Below are positions 17,901 through 26,082 of a DNA stretch of 46,797 nucleotides, piece after piece. The stretch's first letter is position 1; the number at the start of each line of letters is the position of its first letter. Source of the stretch: Polaromonas sp. (lineage in GTDB: Bacteria > Pseudomonadota > Gammaproteobacteria > Burkholderiales > Burkholderiaceae_C); NCBI GenBank assembly GCA_004293655.1, contig RDZZ01000046.1, positions 1-46,797 on the forward strand, read 5' to 3'. Made by a program: the position numbers and the translations under genes. The notes below the pieces were generated by a model. It did not search any database. It saw only the letters and a program-made list of their open reading frames with translations, and had not been told where the DNA came from.

Positions 17901-18479
17901 AATGGCCTGGCGCAGCGGTGCCAGCAGCGTGCGCAACCAGTCCTGTTTGCCCGATTCAAACCAGCGAGACTTCAGCTTGTCAGACCAGGCGACCAGCTGC
18001 AGCGCCACATCCAGCGTAAAAAACAGGCCATGCCGCGCCAGGCAAATACGTGTCACCCAGTCAAGCGGTTTGTCATAACCCGTTTTATCACGCTCTTTTT
18101 CAGTATGTTCCAGTCCGTTTTGCACGCCCTTGCGTGCCTGAAAGTCAATTTGCTCGCTGCTGGCAGCCTGGGTCAAAAGTTCTAGCCATAGCGCAAGGTC
18201 GGGCAAGCCATGAGCGGCTTTGTGCGTGAACACGGCGGCACCAGCAGACCCCACGTAAACCCATGGAGCGGCCTTGAGAAAATCATCCAGAGAAAAGCTT
18301 GACCACGAGTCGTCACGGTCGCGCAGCTTTGGCACTCTGGCCAGCAACGATTCAAGCGATTCCATCTTCGGCGCATGAATGCCCCGCACAGCGGGAAGCT
18401 GTTTGCGCCACTCGGGTTTCCACTGAAAACCGGCGGTCAGTGTGGTGATGGTTGCTGTTGTGTGCTCTTTTTGCACCAT
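14955..18479 (-). CDS. DUF4132 protein, third tandem copy (1174 residues, no WGR domain)
   Basis: Large helical-repeat protein. It lacks the WGR-like domain of the first copy but keeps GFQWKPEWRKQLPAVRGIHA at 17-36, which corresponds to residues 129-148 of that copy. It then follows the same architecture: NLPPLLREPPWL, a TVLFKALPQAFATQ segment, LGLLGDDETARRL, the DUF4132 core DRLVPALGLDQE with LDFGPRKFTLAFDEELKP and RLKDLPKPNKSDD, and the conserved tail EILQPFKQLGRETYALT followed by RGWERGSPQDGG. A strong AAGGGGA precedes the ATG at 18479. It is coupled to the MoxR gene by an ATGA overlap. The function is unknown; DUF4132 proteins such as E. coli YehI and MolR are poorly characterised. Confidence 0.85.
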   Translation of the reverse strand: MVQKEHTTATITTLTAGFQWKPEWRKQLPAVRGIHAPKMESLESLLARVPKLRDRDDSWSSFSLDDFLKAAPWVYVGSAGAAVFTHKAAHGLPDLALWLELLTQAASSEQIDFQARKGVQNGLEHTEKERDKTGYDKPLDWVTRICLARHGLFFTLDVALQLVAWSDKLKSRWFESGKQDWLRTLLAPLRQAIACASDEDCEKALAVAKAAKSQSAEMHRFCAHLFAHIGEWAQEWLTQHAEQNADLHGYLLRDCVLPASVFARYVEQHIDMMHTSRITQKSKLSMLLLQVHLHQDAALEAISPLLARAIKHEDKVALNMLLDVLVRLHVPQMPALLMTGIAVPKVRSAIEKLAAQFPAAVLKTAIEHSLAGRNRATENWTIRLALQHPDALPGTLAALEPSSRKRFETQWAALHREVAAPDNLPPLLREPPWLRADRPGELPAFDVPVITTPETLAWPQPTVWHQSSQEEAAKYTPSTWRVPESDEWGFPRTLGLRPSVSQRLLAGQPLQPGDVDEAVFRVDFDDLLRAPEPARLALFNAYPGMASRDWTTTRVIPALLASYGTAAFRGTVAFLTTHDGKAPWLASMVDSPGLVNHMLHGLRNVRLHKESAGRWIERFPRTVLFKALPQAFATQYSAGRDDARHAITWLAEKGHADLAREVAGIYCGAMPAALEALLTTDPIFLLPGVMPELPDFFVAASFRRPELLSGGALPVVAMEHIGRMLALEQPGVPYAGLDIVKQSCTRASLAEFAWDIYEAWDEAERPGKHRWAFTCLGLLGDDETARRLFTRINDWAANYALRARATEAMHMLKTIGSDVALMLLSVIAAKSKHKILQERAGVMIQGAAETRGLSLEELADRLVPALGLDQEAAFELDFGPRKFTLAFDEELKPVVMDSKGTRLKDLPKPNKSDDAVRAKATADRLKLLRKDARTLASLQITRMERAMVNARRWPLAEFKRFFIDHPLMRYLAARLVWGRYEGDQMVQALRIAEDWTLADGGDEWVERADDAVLGIPHVLEMNPSVLARFSQVFADYEILQPFKQLGRETYALTPDEQKQHILKRFEGQSVASGAIMSLQPRGWERGSPQDGGMICDYSRRSRDGLEVSLSISPGIFIGGGQMEPRQDIGELWLLRHTEGVAQQPATFDSLDTVFISEVLRDLSLLNPYNIMTAP

Positions 18480-18491
18480 GAATCCCCTTTT

Positions 18492-18560
18492 AATTGCTAC
18501 TTGATGGATAGCTGGTTATGACCGATGCACTTGCACGGCAGGCTTACAAGGCTTAAAAAA
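18492..18560 (+). repeat. Dispersed GCTA-N9-TAGC repeat, copy D
   Basis: AATTGCTA, nine bases, TAGCTG, then CCGATGCACTTGCACGG (itself an imperfect inverted repeat), AGGCTTA and an A-rich tail. It occupies most of the 103-base junction between the second and third DUF4132 genes, in the orientation opposite to transcription. Confidence 0.8.
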
Positions 18561-18582
18561 TACCGCTGCAGCTCTTTGGGAG

Positions 18583-20901
18583 TCAGTTTTTCGCCAGCGC
18601 CAGCAACGCCAGATCCCGCAAAATTTCACTGACCAGAATCGTGTCCAGACTCCCAAATTTCAACTGTTCACTCGCGCCGTAGCGGTTGCGCTCAGTCAAG
18701 GTGACCGTAGGGATTTTTTGCCGGGGTTCGTGGGTGGGGTTGCCCATGATGGTGCCAGGTGTCAGTTGCACCGTGACCTGGTGCTCTTCGCCCAGCGGTT
18801 TGCGGTATTCACCCAGCCAGCCGCCGCCATGCTCCATACCCTCCCAGCCGCGATTGGCCAGGCCCATCACGCTGGCGGTGTTGAGCACGCGGCTGGCAAA
18901 ACGGGTCAGCACGCTGGTTTGTGCTTCCTCGGGGGTCAGCGTGTAGGTTTCGCGGCCCAGTTGTTTGAAGGGTTGCAGGATGTCGTAGTCGGCAAAAATC
19001 TGGCCAAAAGCGGCTGCCACCTCCAGCGGCATTTCAAGCCGGTGCGTCAGGCCGACAAACACATCGGCTGGCAATTCAAACAGGCTGTCGTCGGCATCGG
19101 CCAGCGTCCAGTCCTCGGCAATGCGAAAGTTCTGTTGCAGTTTGCCGTCGGGCTGGTCGGTGTCATACACGCCCCAGACCAGGCAGGCAGCCAGGTGGCG
19201 CATGACGGGGTGGCCCAGCAGCAGTGCGCTGAAATCGGCTGCCGTCCAGCGGCGGCGCAGCACCATGGCCGATTCCAGCCGCAGCAACTGCAGGCTGGCG
19301 ACGGTTTTGGCGTCTTTCTTGATCTTTTTGAAACGGTCGACCGCTTCGCTGGCCAGGCGGCTGTTGTCGCCCTGGTTGGGTTTGGGCAGGTCTTTCAGGC
19401 GCACGCCTTCGGCGTTCTTGACGATGGGTTTGAGGGTTTCGTCAAAAGCGATGCTGAACTGGCGCGGCCCAAAGTCCAGCACCAGTGCGCTGCTGCCTCC
19501 CCCGTCCTCGTCCAGACCCAGGCGCGGCACCAGCCGGTCGGCCAGCTCTTCGGTGGTGAAACCGCGTGCATCGGCCAGGTCCTTGATCTTTTCCCGGGCT
19601 TTTTGCTGCAACGGTTTGTATTTGATCTTGGCGGCAATACCGTTGAGGTGCATCAGCGCCACGTCGGAGCCAATGGCCACCAGCATGTCCAGCCCGGTCA
19701 CGGCGCGGGCGGTGGCTGACTGGCCCGGCCACTCGCGCACCAGCGGCGTCAGGCGGCGGGCGGTTTCGTCGTCACCGAGCAGGCCCAGCGCGGTGAAAGC
19801 CCAGTTGTAGCTGGCCGGTGTGCCGCAATAGAGCCACACCTCAAACAAATCCCAGACAAAAGCGGCCAGGCTGGCACGGTTGCAGGTCTGGCGCACGATG
19901 TCCAGACCGGCGTAAGGCGCGTCAATTTTGCTGATGGCCAGCATCAGGCCAATGTGTTCAACCGCTTCCAGCGGCAGCGGCTGACCATTGAGCAGTGTGG
20001 GCCGGTGAAATTTGGCTGCATCAAAAAAGTCTGGCAGTTTGGGCATGCGGCCCGGCAGCACCAGCAGCGGGTCGGCGCTGAGCAGCACCTGCAATGCATC
20101 CGTCATACCCTGGCCATAGGCTGCAGCGACTTCACGGGCCTGTGCCTCGCCGCCGTTGGCTGCCAGCCAGCGCAGGCCGTGCCTGGCGTTGTCACGCGCC
20201 TGGCTGTGGCTGGCCTGAAAAGCCAGCGGCAGCGCCTTGAACAGCACGGTGCGGGCATGGGCCAGAATCCATTTCTGGGCAACCGTCTTCAGGGTTTTGC
20301 TGTGGCGCAGGGTGTGCAGAAAAGGCTCGACCAGTTGCGGGCTGTCCACCTTGGGCGTGTTGTAGTAGCCGGATGCTGGCTGGCTCTGGAACAGCCGCAC
20401 CAGGCCAGGAATGGCCACCACACCGTAGTCGCCAAACATCTTGCGTATCACGTCGCCACTGACCTGCCAGCTCAGCCATTCGGTGGCCGGATAACTGTTC
20501 CACAGCAACAGCCGGGCCGGCTCGGGCACCAGCAGCACATCGCTCATGAAGGCACGGCAGTCGTCCATCACGTCACCGGGCAACAGGCCCTGCCCTTGCT
20601 GCAGGCGCGCTATGCCGGCCGTGGTCAGGCGAAGGCGCTGCGGAAACACGTCGGCCACGGCAGCAGCGGGGTTGTATCTGTCCTTGTAATGCCTGAACTT
20701 TTCCAGCTCCTCTTTTGTCCAGTGCAGCTTGTCTTGCGTCGGGATGGTGGCCACATCCAGCACGGGCAGCGGGTTCTGGCGCTTTTTGGCGAGCCAGGGC
20801 GGGTTGAGCAGCAATGGCGGCAGGGAAACCAGCGTCTCGCTGCTGGTTTCAGAATTGACGGAGGCGTCTGTCTGTTGGTTGTTTGTCATGTTTGAAAGCA
20901 T
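18583..20901 (-). CDS. DUF4132 protein, second tandem copy (short form, 772 residues)
   Basis: Corresponds to the C-terminal roughly 750 residues of the first copy (from about residue 490). It starts with LPPLLLNPPWLAKKRQNPLP, matching LPEVLRNPPWLGKQRQQDLP there. It contains GQGLLPGDV, ARTVLFKALPLAFQ, ALGLLGDDETARRL, DRLVPRLGLDED, LDFGPRQFSIAFDETLKP, RLKDLPKPNQGD and DILQPFKQLGRETYTLT. The WGR-like domain and the N-terminal helical half are absent, with no sign of a decayed remnant upstream. The start may be ATG 20901 or ATG 20889; neither has a good Shine-Dalgarno. It lies between copies D and E of the dispersed repeat. Confidence 0.85.
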   Translation of the reverse strand: MLSNMTNNQQTDASVNSETSSETLVSLPPLLLNPPWLAKKRQNPLPVLDVATIPTQDKLHWTKEELEKFRHYKDRYNPAAAVADVFPQRLRLTTAGIARLQQGQGLLPGDVMDDCRAFMSDVLLVPEPARLLLWNSYPATEWLSWQVSGDVIRKMFGDYGVVAIPGLVRLFQSQPASGYYNTPKVDSPQLVEPFLHTLRHSKTLKTVAQKWILAHARTVLFKALPLAFQASHSQARDNARHGLRWLAANGGEAQAREVAAAYGQGMTDALQVLLSADPLLVLPGRMPKLPDFFDAAKFHRPTLLNGQPLPLEAVEHIGLMLAISKIDAPYAGLDIVRQTCNRASLAAFVWDLFEVWLYCGTPASYNWAFTALGLLGDDETARRLTPLVREWPGQSATARAVTGLDMLVAIGSDVALMHLNGIAAKIKYKPLQQKAREKIKDLADARGFTTEELADRLVPRLGLDEDGGGSSALVLDFGPRQFSIAFDETLKPIVKNAEGVRLKDLPKPNQGDNSRLASEAVDRFKKIKKDAKTVASLQLLRLESAMVLRRRWTAADFSALLLGHPVMRHLAACLVWGVYDTDQPDGKLQQNFRIAEDWTLADADDSLFELPADVFVGLTHRLEMPLEVAAAFGQIFADYDILQPFKQLGRETYTLTPEEAQTSVLTRFASRVLNTASVMGLANRGWEGMEHGGGWLGEYRKPLGEEHQVTVQLTPGTIMGNPTHEPRQKIPTVTLTERNRYGASEQLKFGSLDTILVSEILRDLALLALAKN

Positions 20902-20903
20902 CC

Positions 20904-20971
20904 ATTTGCTACAACTTAGATAGCTGCTTATACCCGCTGCACGTGCGCGGCCGGCCTAAAACGCTTGAAAT
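20904..20971 (+). repeat. Dispersed GCTA-N9-TAGC repeat, copy E
   Basis: ATTTGCTA, nine bases, TAGCTGCTTATACCCGCTGC, then GTGCGCGGCCGGCCTAAAAC. It fills the 79-base junction between the first and second DUF4132 genes in the same orientation as copy D. Confidence 0.8.
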
Positions 20972-20980
20972 TTACAACAT

Positions 20981-23900
20981 TCAGTCTTTGACGACGGCCA
21001 GCAGCTCCAGATCACGCAAGATTTCGCTGATCACCACCGGATGCAACTGGTCAAAGGTCAGCAGGCTGTTTGGGTCGTGGCTGCCACGCCTCATCAGGGT
21101 GACGGCGGGCAGTTTCTGTTTGGGCTCGCAGGATATGTCGCCCACAGTGGTGCCAGGGTCAAGCTGCACATCCACCTGCAGATGGCCTTCAATCAGTTTG
21201 CTGAACTCGCCCACCCAGCCACCATCCTGCGCCTGGCCGCGCTCCCAGCCACGGTTGACCAGACCCAGCACGCTGCCGGTGGCGACCTGTTTGTCTTTAA
21301 AGCGCGTCAGGGTGCTGAGGCCCTGCTCTTCTGCCGTGAGGCTGTAGGTTTCGCGGCCCAGCTGTTTGAAGGGCTGCAAAATTTCATAGTCGGCAAAGAT
21401 CTGGCCAAAGGCGGCCAGGTTTGTTTTGGGCATTTCAAGAATGTGTGAAATGCCGACGCTGCTGTTTTCTGTTTGTTCAGGCAATTCATAAAGCGTGTCG
21501 TCTGCATCAGCAAGACTCCAGTCTTCGGCCACGCGGAAGTTGCTCACCAGTTTGCCTGCTTCGTAAACGCCCCAGACCAGTCGCGCAGCCAGATGGCGCA
21601 TCAGCGGGTGTTCAATAAAAAACAGCTTGAAATCAGCCACGGGCCAGCGGCGGCGCGCCACCATGGCCATCTCCAGCCGGCTGACCTGCTGGCTGGCAAT
21701 GGCTTTGGCGTCTTTTTTGATCTGTTTGAAACTGGCCGTGGCGGCTTCGGCCAGGGTGGCGTCATCACTTTTGAGCGGTTTGGGCAAATCCTTCAGGCGC
21801 ACGCCCTGCGCGTCCTTGACCAGTGGTTTCAGGGTTTCGTCAAAACCGACAAAAAACCGGCGCTGGCCAAAGTCCAGCACCAGCGTGCCGGTGTCATCCA
21901 GGCCCAGATCGGGCACCAGCCGGTCGGCCAGCGCTTCGGCGGTAAAACCACGCGCTTCAGCCACCGCGCTGATTTTTTCTTTTGCGCGCTCCTGCAGCGC
22001 CTTGAACTTGACCTTGCCAGCAATCGCGTTGAGGTGCATCAGCGCCACATCCGTGCCAATGGCGGCCAGCAAATCCAGACCGGTCACGGCACGTGCATGG
22101 GCAGATTCGCCCGGCCACAGGCGGATGCGCGGCGCCAGGCGGCGGGCGGTTTCGTCGTCGCCCAGCAAACCCAGCGCGGTAAAGGCCCAGCCCTCTTTGG
22201 ACGGTGAGCCGGCGGTAGTCCAGGCGTCAAACACATCCCAGGCAAATTCGGCCAGGCTGGCGGGTGTGCAGACTTCCTTGACGATTTGCAGACCAGGGTA
22301 CGGCGCCTCCAGCGGGCTGATGGTCAACATGCTGGCGATGTGTTCAACCGCACTGGCGGGCAGAGCCAGGCCGCTTTCGCGCAGCTCTGGCCGACGCAGC
22401 GCGCCAGGCACAAAAAAGGTCGGCAGTTTGGGCATCTTGCCGGGCAAAACCAGCAGCGGGTTGACATGGATCAGGGCCTCCAGCGCAGCGGGCATGGCAC
22501 CGCCATACGCCTGTGCCACCTCACGCGCCAACACATCAAAACCATTGCTGCACAACCAGCGTATGCCGTGGCGGGCGTTGTCGCGGGACGGGCTGGGTTT
22601 AGGGTGAAAAGCTGCTGGCAGGGCTTTGAACAACACCGTGCGCGGATGGTCACGCAGCCAGAGCTGGGCCTGTGCCCTGGCTTTTTTCAGATTGCTGGCG
22701 ATATGCAGCACGGCATCGACCAGTTGCGGGCTGTCGATTCTTTCAATCAGGGGCAAACCTTTTTCTGGCGAGAACTGCAGACAGGCCAGCACACCTGGCA
22801 AAGCCGCCAGGCCGTAGTCAGCCAACAGCAGGCGAATCGCGCCTTCGTTGCTGTCCCACAGACACCACTGGTTGACCGGGTAGCTGTTCCATAAGGCCAG
22901 GCGATATTTTTCCGGCACGACCAGTAGCAAGTTAGGTGACTGATAGTTGTATGAGCGGGTAGCCACATCACCAGGCAGCAAGCCCTGCCCAGCCAGCAGA
23001 CGCTGCACGCCAGCGGCATGGATGGCCAGATCGTTAGGGAAACCATCGGTAAAACCAGGCTGACGAAGGTACGCCCTGACTTCATACCTTCTGGCCTGGG
23101 CCAGCTCCTGCGCTGTCCAGTTCATGATTTCGGGCGTGGGCAACGTGGCCACCTCAAAGGCAGGCAAGTCCTGCTGGCGCTGCTTGCCCAGCCAGGGCGG
23201 GTTGCGCAAGACCTCTGGCAGACTGGCAGCCGGGGCTTGTTCACCTTGCAGACTGGCCAGGCGGGCTTCAAAGCGACTGCGCACGTCGGGCTCGACAGCG
23301 GCCAGGGCGGTTTTGAGCGCATCGGCTTCGCGCAGAGCCAGCCGCACCGTCCAGCCTTCAACCGTGCTGTTACGGCTGCTGGCGCTGTAGTCGATAGCGG
23401 ACTTGAGCACGGCAGCGGAATACTGCGGCACCAGCTTTTCAAGTGCGTGGCGGGTTTCGTGGTTTTCAATGCCACTGACCAGCAGCGGCAGCAGCGCCGG
23501 TACATGCATGCGAACCAGCAACTCAAGTGCCTCAACGGCTGTGGCCTTGCTGCCAGTTGACTGCGACAGCACGCAGGCCAGGACATCAAACGCGGCCTCG
23601 CCGTGCAGGTGGATCTGCAGGTAAAGCGCCGGGCGCAGGTAGCTGATGTGAGTTCTGTTTGTCTGGATGTACTGCAAAAAGCGCGGGGCGGACAAGGCGC
23701 AATCCTTCAGCAGCATACGGTCGTCCTGGGCTTGCTGATCCAGACATTGAGTTGCCCAGTCGCCAAGATGGGCAAACAGATGGGCGCAGACACGTTTTTT
23801 CTCGAAACTCTGTTCACGCAAAACCAGCGCAGCCTGCAAGGCCAGGGCATAGTCTGCCTCGTTGGCGCAGGCAACTGCCTGGCGCAGCGGTTCCAGCAGG

Positions 23901-24691
23901 TCAGACATGTCGCTGCGCCGTGTCAAGGCAGGTGCCCAGAAGTTGAGCGCCACCTCCATCGCAAAAGGCAGGCCGTGCAAGCCAATGCACACCTGCGTCA
24001 CCCAGCGCAAGGAGTGGTGTTGCCAGTTGCTGCAAGACGCCTGCGCCATGAGTTCAAGCCAGTATTCAAAATCTGCCTGATCCAGCGCCTCGCGGGTGAT
24101 GCGCTGGCGTGATTCTGCTTCGCTCCAGTACACCCATGGGCGTCCGGCGGCCTGGGTCAGCGCGGCAAAACTTTGCGCCATCCAGTTGTTGCCGCCGGGC
24201 AGCACGATCAGCTTTTCCAACAATGTGCTGACCGGCTCCAGAGGTGGCGCATGAATGCCCCGCACAATGGGCAAGGCATCACGCCATTCTTTTTTCCACT
24301 GGAACCCCCCGCTGGGCCAGATGATGAGTTGGGGTTGTGCAAGAGGTGCATTGTCCCGAGCCAGAACATCAGGCTTGGGAGCCGCAGGACTTGATGGCAC
24401 TGATGCAATGCTGGCTTGGGCCACGTTTGCTGTGGCGACAGGCACTGCCTCAGCAGGCTTTTGCACGGGTTGTTGCGTTGGCAAGCTGCTGACCAGCGCA
24501 TAACCCTTGCCAGTCTTTTCTTTGATGAGTTTGTCACGCTCTCGGGTGGCTGCAGCAGCGTCAGAAAGTGTCTTGGTTTTTCTCTGGCCTGCAGTGCCTA
24601 TGCGCCCAAACAACACAGTCAGATCAGGCCCTGAAACCTCAACCTGCCAGAATTTGCTGGACCCGCCCTCAACCAATTCATATCGCTGCAT
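20981..24691 (-). CDS. DUF4132 protein with N-terminal WGR-like domain, first gene of operon (1236 residues)
   Basis: Residues 1-70 look like a WGR domain: YELVEGGSSKFWQVEVSG, then LFGRIGTAGQRKTK with FGR in place of the eponymous WGR, then ERDKLIKEKTGKGY. A Pro/Ala/Val-rich linker runs to about 120. A helical region starts at GFQWKKEWRDALPIVRGIHA (129-148). The half shared with the second copy begins near 490 and holds LGLLGDDETARRL (840-852), DRLVPDLGLD (923-932), LKDLPKP (966-972) and DILQPFKQLGRETYSLT near the end. WGR domains occur in PARPs and bacterial regulators such as MolR and are thought to bind nucleic acid or protein. GAGAGGG lies about ten bases before the ATG. This is probably the entry gene of a seven-gene operon. 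Confidence 0.87.
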   Translation of the reverse strand: MQRYELVEGGSSKFWQVEVSGPDLTVLFGRIGTAGQRKTKTLSDAAAATRERDKLIKEKTGKGYALVSSLPTQQPVQKPAEAVPVATANVAQASIASVPSSPAAPKPDVLARDNAPLAQPQLIIWPSGGFQWKKEWRDALPIVRGIHAPPLEPVSTLLEKLIVLPGGNNWMAQSFAALTQAAGRPWVYWSEAESRQRITREALDQADFEYWLELMAQASCSNWQHHSLRWVTQVCIGLHGLPFAMEVALNFWAPALTRRSDMSDLLEPLRQAVACANEADYALALQAALVLREQSFEKKRVCAHLFAHLGDWATQCLDQQAQDDRMLLKDCALSAPRFLQYIQTNRTHISYLRPALYLQIHLHGEAAFDVLACVLSQSTGSKATAVEALELLVRMHVPALLPLLVSGIENHETRHALEKLVPQYSAAVLKSAIDYSASSRNSTVEGWTVRLALREADALKTALAAVEPDVRSRFEARLASLQGEQAPAASLPEVLRNPPWLGKQRQQDLPAFEVATLPTPEIMNWTAQELAQARRYEVRAYLRQPGFTDGFPNDLAIHAAGVQRLLAGQGLLPGDVATRSYNYQSPNLLLVVPEKYRLALWNSYPVNQWCLWDSNEGAIRLLLADYGLAALPGVLACLQFSPEKGLPLIERIDSPQLVDAVLHIASNLKKARAQAQLWLRDHPRTVLFKALPAAFHPKPSPSRDNARHGIRWLCSNGFDVLAREVAQAYGGAMPAALEALIHVNPLLVLPGKMPKLPTFFVPGALRRPELRESGLALPASAVEHIASMLTISPLEAPYPGLQIVKEVCTPASLAEFAWDVFDAWTTAGSPSKEGWAFTALGLLGDDETARRLAPRIRLWPGESAHARAVTGLDLLAAIGTDVALMHLNAIAGKVKFKALQERAKEKISAVAEARGFTAEALADRLVPDLGLDDTGTLVLDFGQRRFFVGFDETLKPLVKDAQGVRLKDLPKPLKSDDATLAEAATASFKQIKKDAKAIASQQVSRLEMAMVARRRWPVADFKLFFIEHPLMRHLAARLVWGVYEAGKLVSNFRVAEDWSLADADDTLYELPEQTENSSVGISHILEMPKTNLAAFGQIFADYEILQPFKQLGRETYSLTAEEQGLSTLTRFKDKQVATGSVLGLVNRGWERGQAQDGGWVGEFSKLIEGHLQVDVQLDPGTTVGDISCEPKQKLPAVTLMRRGSHDPNSLLTFDQLHPVVISEILRDLELLAVVKD

Positions 24692-24845
24692 ATGTCTAGC
24701 CCTCTCTAAAAGTCTGTTTCACCGCTGTGTGGTGTCAAAGCACGCGGTGGCGTGTGTTGTGAACTCAAGGAGCTGATTTTCTCAGAGTGATGCCCATGTC
24801 TGGGTGATGAGTACAAAGCCTTGTTGCCGTTCACGCTCTACATCC

Positions 24846-24861
24846 CCGGCCTGAAGGCCGG
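24846..24861. repeat. Perfect hairpin CCGGCC-TGAA-GGCCGG
   Basis: The context on the minus strand (AAACTCCGGCCTTCAGGCCG, then GGGATG) resembles the hairpin ends of IS200/IS605-type or TnpB-carrying elements as I remember them. No transposase or TnpB frame is nearby, so this could be a solo end or simply a stem-loop. It lacks a T-tract and is not a clear terminator. Confidence 0.45.
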
Positions 24862-24960
24862 AGTTTCCCGCTCAAGACTGGATAAACAAAGCTGCTGATC
24901 ACAGGCCGTGGCGAATGGTTCAGAGAGGGCGTGGGCACCAACGGCTTGATCGTTGCAATA

Positions 24961-25026
24961 TTGATGCTTAAAAACGGCTCTACGGCAGCAGATACGGAGG
25001 TTATTAGCTATTGAAATAATAGCAAA
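24961..25026 (-). repeat. Dispersed GCTA-N9-TAGC repeat, copy F
   Basis: On the minus strand: TTTGCTA, nine bases, TAGCTA, then CTGCTGCCGTAGAGCCGTTT and an A-rich tail. It is closest to copy A. It sits just downstream of the AEC permease gene and upstream of the operon. Confidence 0.78.
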
Positions 25027-25051
25027 CAAGCCCGTAAAAGCGTACCTGCAT

Positions 25052-25963
25052 TCAAAGCTGGCGCAGCACACCCAGGGCAAACGACAAGCTCACCATGCCC
25101 AGCAAAGTGGACAGTGTGACCAGACCCGCCACATAGCCACCGTTGTAGCCCATGCGCGCGGCGAGCACATACGCGCTCGATGCTGTGGGCAGGGCTGAAA
25201 ACGCCAGCAATATGGTGGCTTGCACGGGTGCCAGCCCCAAAGCTTGGGCCAAGCCCAGAGCCACCAGTGGCAACACCAGGTGCTTGATGGACAGCACCGC
25301 TACTGACAGGCTTTTGGCATTGGACAGGTGCCCGAACTGCATGCCCGCTCCTGCAGCCATCAAACCCAGCGCCAGCGATGCCCCGCCAATGCGCGTGACG
25401 GTGGGTTCAATCCAGACAGGCATCGTGAACCCCAGCAGGTTGGCCGCCAGGCCTGCAGTGGTGGCCAGAATCAAGGGGTTGCGCAGCAGTTCTGTGCCAA
25501 AGTTGCGTCTGGCGTGCCGCGCCATGGGCCACACTGCCGCAACATTGAACAGCGGCACGCACGTACCAATGAGCACGGCAATCAATTGCAGGCCTTCACT
25601 GCCACCGAGCCGTTCTGCCAGTGCCAGGGCAATAAAAGAGTTGAAACGAAAAGCAACCTGAGCGCTGGCCGCGTGGTCGCGCCTGTCAATGTGCCTGCCC
25701 AGCCAGGGCAGGTAGGGCAGGCTGTAGGCCAGTGCAATACCGCCCAAGCCCAGCAGCAACCCGGCGCTGATCATGGTGGAGGTGGCCCCCAGGTCCAGCG
25801 GGCTGCGCACGATTGAGTGAAACAGCAGCACTGGAAATAAAAAGAAATACACCAGTGTTTCAACCTGCTCCCACACCGTGCGGTTCAGAGCGGTGTAGCG
25901 GCAGACCAGATAGCCACAGACAATCAGGGAAAAATCCGGAAAAAGAAGTTGCGCGTAGTTCAC
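25052..25963 (-). CDS. AEC-family (auxin efflux carrier type) permease
   Basis: Inner-membrane transporter of 303 residues. The GTG at 25963 is chosen because NYAQLLFPDFSLIVCGYLVC directly after it matches the usual first helix of the family; the frame upstream to 26041 looks non-coding. About ten hydrophobic helices are visible, with a central loop after RHARR, and the family-typical LGLMAAGAGMQFG and LLAFSALPTASSAYVLAARM segments near the end. Bacterial AEC proteins export or import small organic acids such as malate or malonate; the substrate here is unknown. It is divergent from the Bug receptor gene, and a shared organic-acid theme is only suggestive. Confidence 0.85.
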   Translation of the reverse strand: MNYAQLLFPDFSLIVCGYLVCRYTALNRTVWEQVETLVYFFLFPVLLFHSIVRSPLDLGATSTMISAGLLLGLGGIALAYSLPYLPWLGRHIDRRDHAASAQVAFRFNSFIALALAERLGGSEGLQLIAVLIGTCVPLFNVAAVWPMARHARRNFGTELLRNPLILATTAGLAANLLGFTMPVWIEPTVTRIGGASLALGLMAAGAGMQFGHLSNAKSLSVAVLSIKHLVLPLVALGLAQALGLAPVQATILLAFSALPTASSAYVLAARMGYNGGYVAGLVTLSTLLGMVSLSFALGVLRQL

Positions 25964-26082
25964 TGCACAAGAATAACCGCAAAAAAGTGTCGATCCGGGT
26001 TTGCCCTTATGTGTAATCCACAAGTGGCACGTGCCGTGCATACGGGTACCATTTCGGTTGTTTTTACTTGAAAGACCAGAAA

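Larger units (their letters stand above)
24692..25051. other. 360-base gene-free region upstream of the DUF4132 operon
   Basis: It lies between the first DUF4132 gene and the end of the AEC permease gene, both on the minus strand, so the operon promoter should be here or further upstream. It contains a perfect six-base-pair hairpin at 24846-24861 and repeat copy F at 24961-25026. I could not identify a convincing -35/-10 pair or operator by eye. Confidence 0.6.

Noticed and set aside
18718-19719. Long plus-strand open frame of 333 codons opposite the second DUF4132 gene
   Set aside because: It is a GC-driven shadow of a clearly coding frame with conserved DUF4132 motifs. The same applies to long antisense frames at 2136-3074, 12418-13428, 19954-20895 and 30249-31220.
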